Source: Phycisphaerales bacterium
Lineage (GTDB): Bacteria; Planctomycetota; Phycisphaerae; Tepidisphaerales; Tepidisphaeraceae
DNA: 7,690 bases
NCBI GenBank assembly: GCA_028288875.1
Contig: JAQGHK010000638.1
Coordinates: 1 to 7,690 of the forward strand
Reading direction: 5' to 3'
How positions within the stretch are numbered: the stretch's first letter is position 1; every line of letters begins with the position of its first letter. The notes beneath the pieces are model-generated. The model did no database searches and had not been told where the DNA came from. It saw only the letters and a list, made by a program, of their open reading frames with translations. A program made the position numbers and the translations under genes. Of this stretch, positions 5,340 to 7,690 are shown in pieces.

Positions 5340-6047
5340 ATGATATCGCAGAGCAAGGAGTCGCTGGCCGCCACTCAGCAACTCAATAAGAGCGTTGCAC
5401 GAGATAGCCAATGCGACGAAAGGCAAGATCAGGGACTGACGGAGGCTGGTCGCCTGGAGACGCTCTGCGACGGTGTCTTCGCGATCATTATGACACTGCT
5501 GGTCCTCGAAATTCATCGTCCTGAGATTGCTCAAGGACAGCTGACGGCGGAATTGCTGAGAGCATGGCCCTCATATCTCGCATATGCCGTCGCGTTCATC
5601 TACATCGGTGTCATTTGGCTGAACCATCACTACATGCTCGATCGTCTTCGCAAGGTCGATCTACGCCTGAGCTGGTTCAACCTTGGAATTCTCGGCACGG
5701 CGGCATTGATTCCGTTTCCGACCGGTGTTTTGGCAAATGCGTTCAGAGATGGCAATCTCAGCGATCAGAGGGCCGCGGTGATGCTATACGCTGTTATCGC
5801 GAGCTTTATGTCGGCGGCATGGATTCCTGTGTTTTCATATTTGCACTATCACCCTGAACTCGTAAAGACTAATCAACCGTCTATACGCTTCGCGGCTCAG
5901 ATCGTTCGTCCTGTTGTTGGCGTGCTCCTCTACGGATCGGCCGCGCTGCTTGGATGGTGGGTGCATCCCACAGTGGCTGTCGCGATCTTTGTGTTCATGG
6001 TGGCGTATTATGCATGGACAAGCCAGGGAATACGGTCACACCGGTGA
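5340..6047 (+). CDS. TMEM175-family (DUF1211) integral membrane protein, putative K+ channel (235 aa)
   Basis: Prokaryotic TMEM175 proteins are six-helix subunits that assemble into tetrameric K+-selective leak channels, so inner-membrane K+ conductance is the likely role. With the upstream TTG codon (5337) as residue 1, a hydrophilic N-terminus (1-38) is followed by the family signature RLETLCDGVFAIIMTLLVLE (39-58; the usual form is R-[LI]-E-x-[FL]-[SA]-D-G-V-x-A-I). Six hydrophobic segments lie near 43-60, 76-98, 111-135, 146-168, 187-206 and 208-226. WLNHHYM (94-100) and WFNLGILGTAALIPFPT (113-129) are typical of the family. ATG at 5340 is chosen with GGTGA six bases upstream; TTG at 5337 is also possible. 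It is divergent from ada and shares the duplicated Ada element, so it is predicted to be induced by alkylation damage. The family assignment is firm. Channel activity is inferred. Confidence 0.9.
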   Translation: MISQSKESLAATQQLNKSVARDSQCDERQDQGLTEAGRLETLCDGVFAIIMTLLVLEIHRPEIAQGQLTAELLRAWPSYLAYAVAFIYIGVIWLNHHYMLDRLRKVDLRLSWFNLGILGTAALIPFPTGVLANAFRDGNLSDQRAAVMLYAVIASFMSAAWIPVFSYLHYHPELVKTNQPSIRFAAQIVRPVVGVLLYGSAALLGWWVHPTVAVAIFVFMVAYYAWTSQGIRSHR

Positions 6048-6062
6048 AGCCGTTCTAACACT

Positions 6063-6080
6063 GGGCCGAGTTTGCGGCCC
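6063..6080 (+). terminator. Possible terminator hairpin after the TMEM175-family gene
   Basis: GGGCCG and CGGCCC form a perfect 6-bp GC stem around the loop AGTTTG, 15 nt past the stop codon. A T-run does not follow (TATTCC), so it would be a weak intrinsic terminator or simply a 3'-end stabilising hairpin. Confidence 0.35.
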
Positions 6081-6240
6081 TATTCCGCGCCCCTTCGCCG
6101 ATGTCTCTCGCGCTGGCGGTAAAAAGCTATACAGCGCCACGAATCGTTTCTAGCATTATTCGGCGCTCAACATCCATTTGAGGATGCGGACAGAGCGCAA
6201 GAGCCGCCCGCCAGCGCCTTCGTCACAACGATAGTGAATG

Positions 6241-6265
6241 TTTATCCCCCTCTCGCGGGGATAAA
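6241..6265. repeat. Perfect 9-bp inverted repeat resembling a single type I-E CRISPR repeat
   Basis: TTTATCCCC and GGGGATAAA flank the 7-nt loop CTCTCGC. The arm GGGGATAAA and the overall size recall type I-E CRISPR repeats, whose palindromic arms are CCCCGC/GCGGGGATAAAC-like. No second copy occurs about 61 nt to either side and no cas gene is visible, so an array is not supported. No T-run follows, so it is not a classical terminator either. Confidence 0.5.
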
Positions 6266-6914
6266 TCCACGTACCGGGCTGTCGGCACCGTTATGTGTTC
6301 AAACCGAAAGATCTGACCACCAACATCATTTGTGGCGAGATATCGCGGATTGCGTCCAGAAAAAGTTCTACTGGTGTCCCGCTGGCCCACTGCGTGCAAC
6401 CCGTTCCTGCTGCAATAGTTGTGGTAGGCGTGGGAGCGGGAATTGAACTTTGATGGATATGTTCGTTAGCGCTTAGCACTCGTCAGTTAATGACCAGCAT
6501 TCGCACTTTGAAGTGGGAATGTAACGTCGCTTTGATGAGAGCCCCTGGTCCACGACATCGACTGTCCTTGCAAGCCAACTTCAAACGCGAAGGTCAACTT
6601 CTCTTTGACCCTCACGAACTTCGGAACGCCTTGGACGGACCGCATTAAGAAAACGTCGCCTCGGTTGCCGTCGCAGTTGCCTGCACCGTCGAAAAGTTTA
6701 GCTGTCCGAAGCGCCGCGGCCGGCTTTCGGTCTCGGCCCTGCGGCTCGTCGGCCCGCGTGTCTGTTGGACAAGTAACGTCCATCTAGTCACGAACGTCCG
6801 TTAAAAATAATTTCGTCCCGTTACTGCAGGCGAGAGTGCCGTTCACGATCGGCGACCGCACATTCACAGGCAGATTTACCTTATGACTGAATTTACTTAG
6901 GCAATCATGCGTAA

Positions 6915-6954
6915 ACCCTGGTGGACCGCTGCCACCGGGTCTACCAACATTGGT
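6915..6954. repeat. Two adjacent inverted repeats upstream of the dehydrogenase gene
   Basis: The first pairs ACCCTGGTGG (6915-6924) with CCACCGGGT (6932-6940), with one bulged T. The second, ACCAA-CA-TTGGT (6943-6954), is a perfect short palindrome. They lie 80-120 nt before the dehydrogenase start, where an operator could be expected, but no regulator is identifiable. Confidence 0.35.
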
Positions 6955-7009
6955 GTGTCGCACTTAGCCGTGTGCATCGCTCGGGCCTGTGGCTCCAAGC
7001 GGCCGCGCT

Positions 7010-7034
7010 GAGCGACCTCACACGGAGGTGACTC
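7010..7034 (+). promoter_or_regulatory. Hairpin enclosing the dehydrogenase ribosome-binding site
   Basis: GAG-CG-ACCTC, loop ACACG, GAGGT-GA-CTC forms an imperfect hairpin (8 pairs with one internal 2x2 mismatch) that ends exactly at the ATG. The Shine-Dalgarno GGAGG (7024-7028) lies mostly in the downstream arm. In the RNA this could limit ribosome access. The stem is short, so any effect may be modest. Confidence 0.35.
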
Positions 7035-7690
7035 ATGAAGGCGCTATGCTGGCACGGCACCGGTGACGTTCGGGTGGACACGGTTCCCGACCCGCGGATT
7101 GAGGACCCCGGCGACATCATCGTGAAGATCACCTCGACCGCCATCTGCGGATCGGACCTGCACCTCTATGACGGGTTCATGCCCACGATGGAGGCCGGCG
7201 ACGTGCTCGGGCACGAGCCGATGGGCATCGTCGAGGAAATTGGCTCGGCCGTCACCAAGTTTAAGAAGGGCGACCGCGTGGTCGTTCCGTTCACCATCTC
7301 CTGTGGCCAGTGCTTCTTCTGCCAGCGGACCGAGTTCTCGCTGTGCGACGTGAGCAATCGCAACGCCAAGATCGCTCGTAAGGTGATGGGGCAGAGCCCG
7401 GCCGGGCTGTTCGGGTACTCGCACATGCTCGGGGCCTACCCCGGCGGGCAGGCCCAGTACCTGCGGGTGCCCTATGCCGACGTTGGGCCGATCAAAATCG
7501 AGAGCGGCCTGCCCGACGAGCAGGTTCTGTTCCTTTCGGACATCTTTCCCACCGGGTACATGGCGGCCGAGAACACCCAACTGGAGAAGGGGGACACGGT
7601 GGCCGTGTGGGGGTGCGGCCCCGTCGCGCAGTTCACGATCCAGAGCTTGTGGATGCTCGGGGCCGGCCGCGTGATCGCGATCGACACGGT
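7035..7690 (+). CDS. Zinc-dependent alcohol dehydrogenase, formaldehyde-dehydrogenase-like group (partial, 218 residues visible)
   Basis: This is a medium-chain zinc dehydrogenase (COG1063) that oxidises an alcohol or aldehyde adduct with NAD(P). The N-terminal GroES-like domain carries the catalytic zinc ligands C38 (AICGSD) and H60-E61 (LGHEPMG). The structural zinc lobe has C90, C93, C96 and C104 (SCGQCFFCQ...LC). PAGLFGYSHMLGAYPGGQA (122-140) and FLSDIFPTGYMAAEN (166-180) are characteristic of the glutathione-dependent formaldehyde-dehydrogenase-like subgroup. The Rossmann domain begins with VAVWGCGPVAQF, in which the last glycine of GxGxxG is alanine (A198). The gene runs off the window, leaving perhaps 45% of the protein unseen. 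ATG at 7035 has GGAGG six bases upstream. The actual substrate cannot be told. It is not obviously linked to the Ada genes, as no Ada element precedes it. Confidence 0.92.
   Translation, partial: MKALCWHGTGDVRVDTVPDPRIEDPGDIIVKITSTAICGSDLHLYDGFMPTMEAGDVLGHEPMGIVEEIGSAVTKFKKGDRVVVPFTISCGQCFFCQRTEFSLCDVSNRNAKIARKVMGQSPAGLFGYSHMLGAYPGGQAQYLRVPYADVGPIKIESGLPDEQVLFLSDIFPTGYMAAENTQLEKGDTVAVWGCGPVAQFTIQSLWMLGAGRVIAIDT

Larger units (their letters stand above)
6048..7034. other. Gene-poor region between the TMEM175-family and dehydrogenase genes
   Basis: No open frame of 60 codons or more in this ~990-nt stretch looks like a real protein. The longest (6487-6783, minus, 98 codons) has no ribosome-binding site, is low in structured segments and competes with an equally open plus frame. 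The stretch contains inverted repeats at 6063-6080, 6241-6265, 6915-6940, 6943-6954 and 7010-7034, and an AT-rich patch at 6801-6813. It may hold the promoter of the dehydrogenase, a small RNA or remnants of lost genes. None of these can be shown from the sequence alone. Confidence 0.6.

Noticed and set aside
6072..6084. A fourth AAT-N6-GCAA match (minus strand) just after the TMEM175-family gene.
   Set aside because: Only the seven core bases match. The GAAACGRAGYGT extension is absent and it would point antisense into the TMEM175-family gene. One or so such core matches is expected by chance in this length.
6241..6265. A CRISPR array.
   Set aside because: There is only one repeat-like unit, no spaced copies and no cas genes in the window.
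6487..6783. A minus-strand ORF of 98 codons in the gene-poor region.
   Set aside because: There is no ribosome-binding site, no recognisable domain, and an equally open plus frame overlaps it. A translated search could still revive it.
6890..6904. AAT followed by GCAA upstream of the dehydrogenase gene, suggesting another Ada box.
   Set aside because: The spacing is 8 rather than 6 bases and the downstream extension is missing.
7044..7580. A minus-strand ORF of 178 codons opposite the dehydrogenase.
   Set aside because: It is a shadow of a high-GC gene. The plus frame carries all zinc and Rossmann motifs.

Overview
The window looks like a piece of a Burkholderiaceae-type betaproteobacterial chromosome (Paraburkholderia, Caballeronia or Burkholderia). 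This is inferred from the moderately high G+C, the protein style and the gene order, not from a marker gene. Its core is a DNA-alkylation (adaptive response) locus. On the minus strand, four genes read right to left as one tightly packed operon: ada (5053-3956), alkA (3959-3057), a 2-oxoglutarate/Fe(II) oxygenase (3060-2320) and alkB (2305-1646). The first three overlap by 4 nt at each junction, and alkB follows after 14 nt. Ada senses methylation damage and acts as an activator, AlkA excises methylated bases, AlkB reverses N-methyl lesions by oxidation, and the middle oxygenase is an AlkB-unrelated dioxygenase of unknown substrate.

The main observation is a candidate local Ada regulon. Three copies of a ~26-27 bp element each contain the Ada recognition pattern AAT-N6-GCAA followed by GAAACGRAGYGT. 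One precedes ada (5120-5146, minus). One precedes the divergent gene for a TMEM175-family membrane protein (5249-5275, plus). One precedes an ester-cyclase/SnoaL-like gene (1597-1622, minus). In all three a TAnnnT -10-like hexamer starts exactly 32 nt after the last A of GCAA. The sequence therefore predicts that a putative K+ channel and a SnoaL-like protein are co-induced with the repair operon by methylated Ada.

Left of the operon (1-1514) are the SnoaL-like gene, two small uncharacterised ORFs following it on the same strand (one overlapping its stop codon by 8 nt), and a degraded zone. That zone holds frameshifted pieces of a class I SAM-dependent methyltransferase on the plus strand (about 167-361) and an open tail of some other gene at the very edge (2-151).

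Right of the operon, the TMEM175-family gene (5340-6047) is followed by about 990 nt without a convincing gene (6048-7034). This stretch holds several inverted repeats, one of them resembling a single type I-E CRISPR repeat. A zinc-dependent alcohol dehydrogenase of the formaldehyde-dehydrogenase-like group starts at 7035 and runs off the window. No tRNA, rRNA, insertion sequence or CRISPR array was recognised.
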